Source: Porphyrobacter sp.
GTDB lineage: Bacteria > Pseudomonadota > Alphaproteobacteria > Sphingomonadales > Sphingomonadaceae
DNA length: 5,363 nucleotides
Assembly: GCA_018991295.1 (NCBI GenBank)
Contig: JAGKSZ010000255.1
Location: 1 to 5,363, forward strand
Direction: 5' to 3'
Shown here in pieces: positions 5,334-5,363 of this stretch. Below the pieces are notes generated by a model, which was given only the letters and a program-made list of their open reading frames with translations, did no database searches and was not told where the DNA came from. The position numbers were made by a program, and so were the translations under genes. Every line of letters starts with the position of its first letter. The first letter of the stretch is position 1.

Positions 5334-5363
5334 CCCCCCCCCCCCCCCGATCGGAAGAGCCGC
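5334..5363. other. library artefact: 15-C homopolymer plus Illumina adapter
   Basis: Fifteen consecutive C (5334-5348) are followed by GATCGGAAGAGC (5349-5360), the core of the Illumina TruSeq adapter, and three further bases (CGC). This is untrimmed sequencing construct and not genomic DNA. The homopolymer next to the adapter is what tailing-based library chemistry or low-signal base calling would leave. Confidence 0.93.

Overview
The window looks like chromosomal DNA of an alphaproteobacterium, most likely a sphingomonad of the Erythrobacter/Sphingomonas type. The reasons are a clear MipZ division-site ATPase (a family typical of Alphaproteobacteria), a PgmG-like hexose-phosphate mutase, high GC, and a BLUF plus cobalamin-binding photosensor like those of phototrophic or formerly phototrophic alphaproteobacteria. 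The genus assignment is inference; no rRNA or other marker gene is present.

Left block (about 38-2857, minus strand): mipZ, a small membrane-anchored J-domain protein, then pgmG. mipZ and the J-domain gene overlap by one base (TGATG), so they are probably translationally coupled. pgmG follows after a 174-base gap that holds a candidate promoter with a perfect TTGACA. At the left edge a 45-base unit is repeated with an 80-base period. Each copy carries a strong dyad and a TGATG stop/start junction, so the start of whatever follows pgmG is duplicated or scrambled there.

Middle block (2858-3972): panC (pantothenate synthetase) is divergent from mipZ across a 90-base gap containing a perfect 8-base-arm inverted repeat. 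A complete tRNA-Gly(TCC) with encoded CCA follows panC on the same strand.

Right block (4020-5333): a minus-strand, 353-residue, AppA-like photosensor has an N-terminal BLUF domain with all key flavin-site residues at AppA-like spacing, then a helical cap and a B12-binding Rossmann domain. Its upstream region holds a predicted promoter whose -10 and spacer are overlapped by an exact TGT-N12-ACA box, the PpsR/CrtJ operator pattern. This suggests a light/redox/cobalamin regulatory node and is the most interesting part of the window. Beyond it lies the last dozen codons of another minus-strand gene. The window ends in a 15-C homopolymer and an Illumina adapter core, which are artefacts and not genome.

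The left half is visibly less GC-rich than the middle. Together with the repeat at one end and adapter at the other, this suggests a metagenomic or draft contig whose ends should not be trusted.
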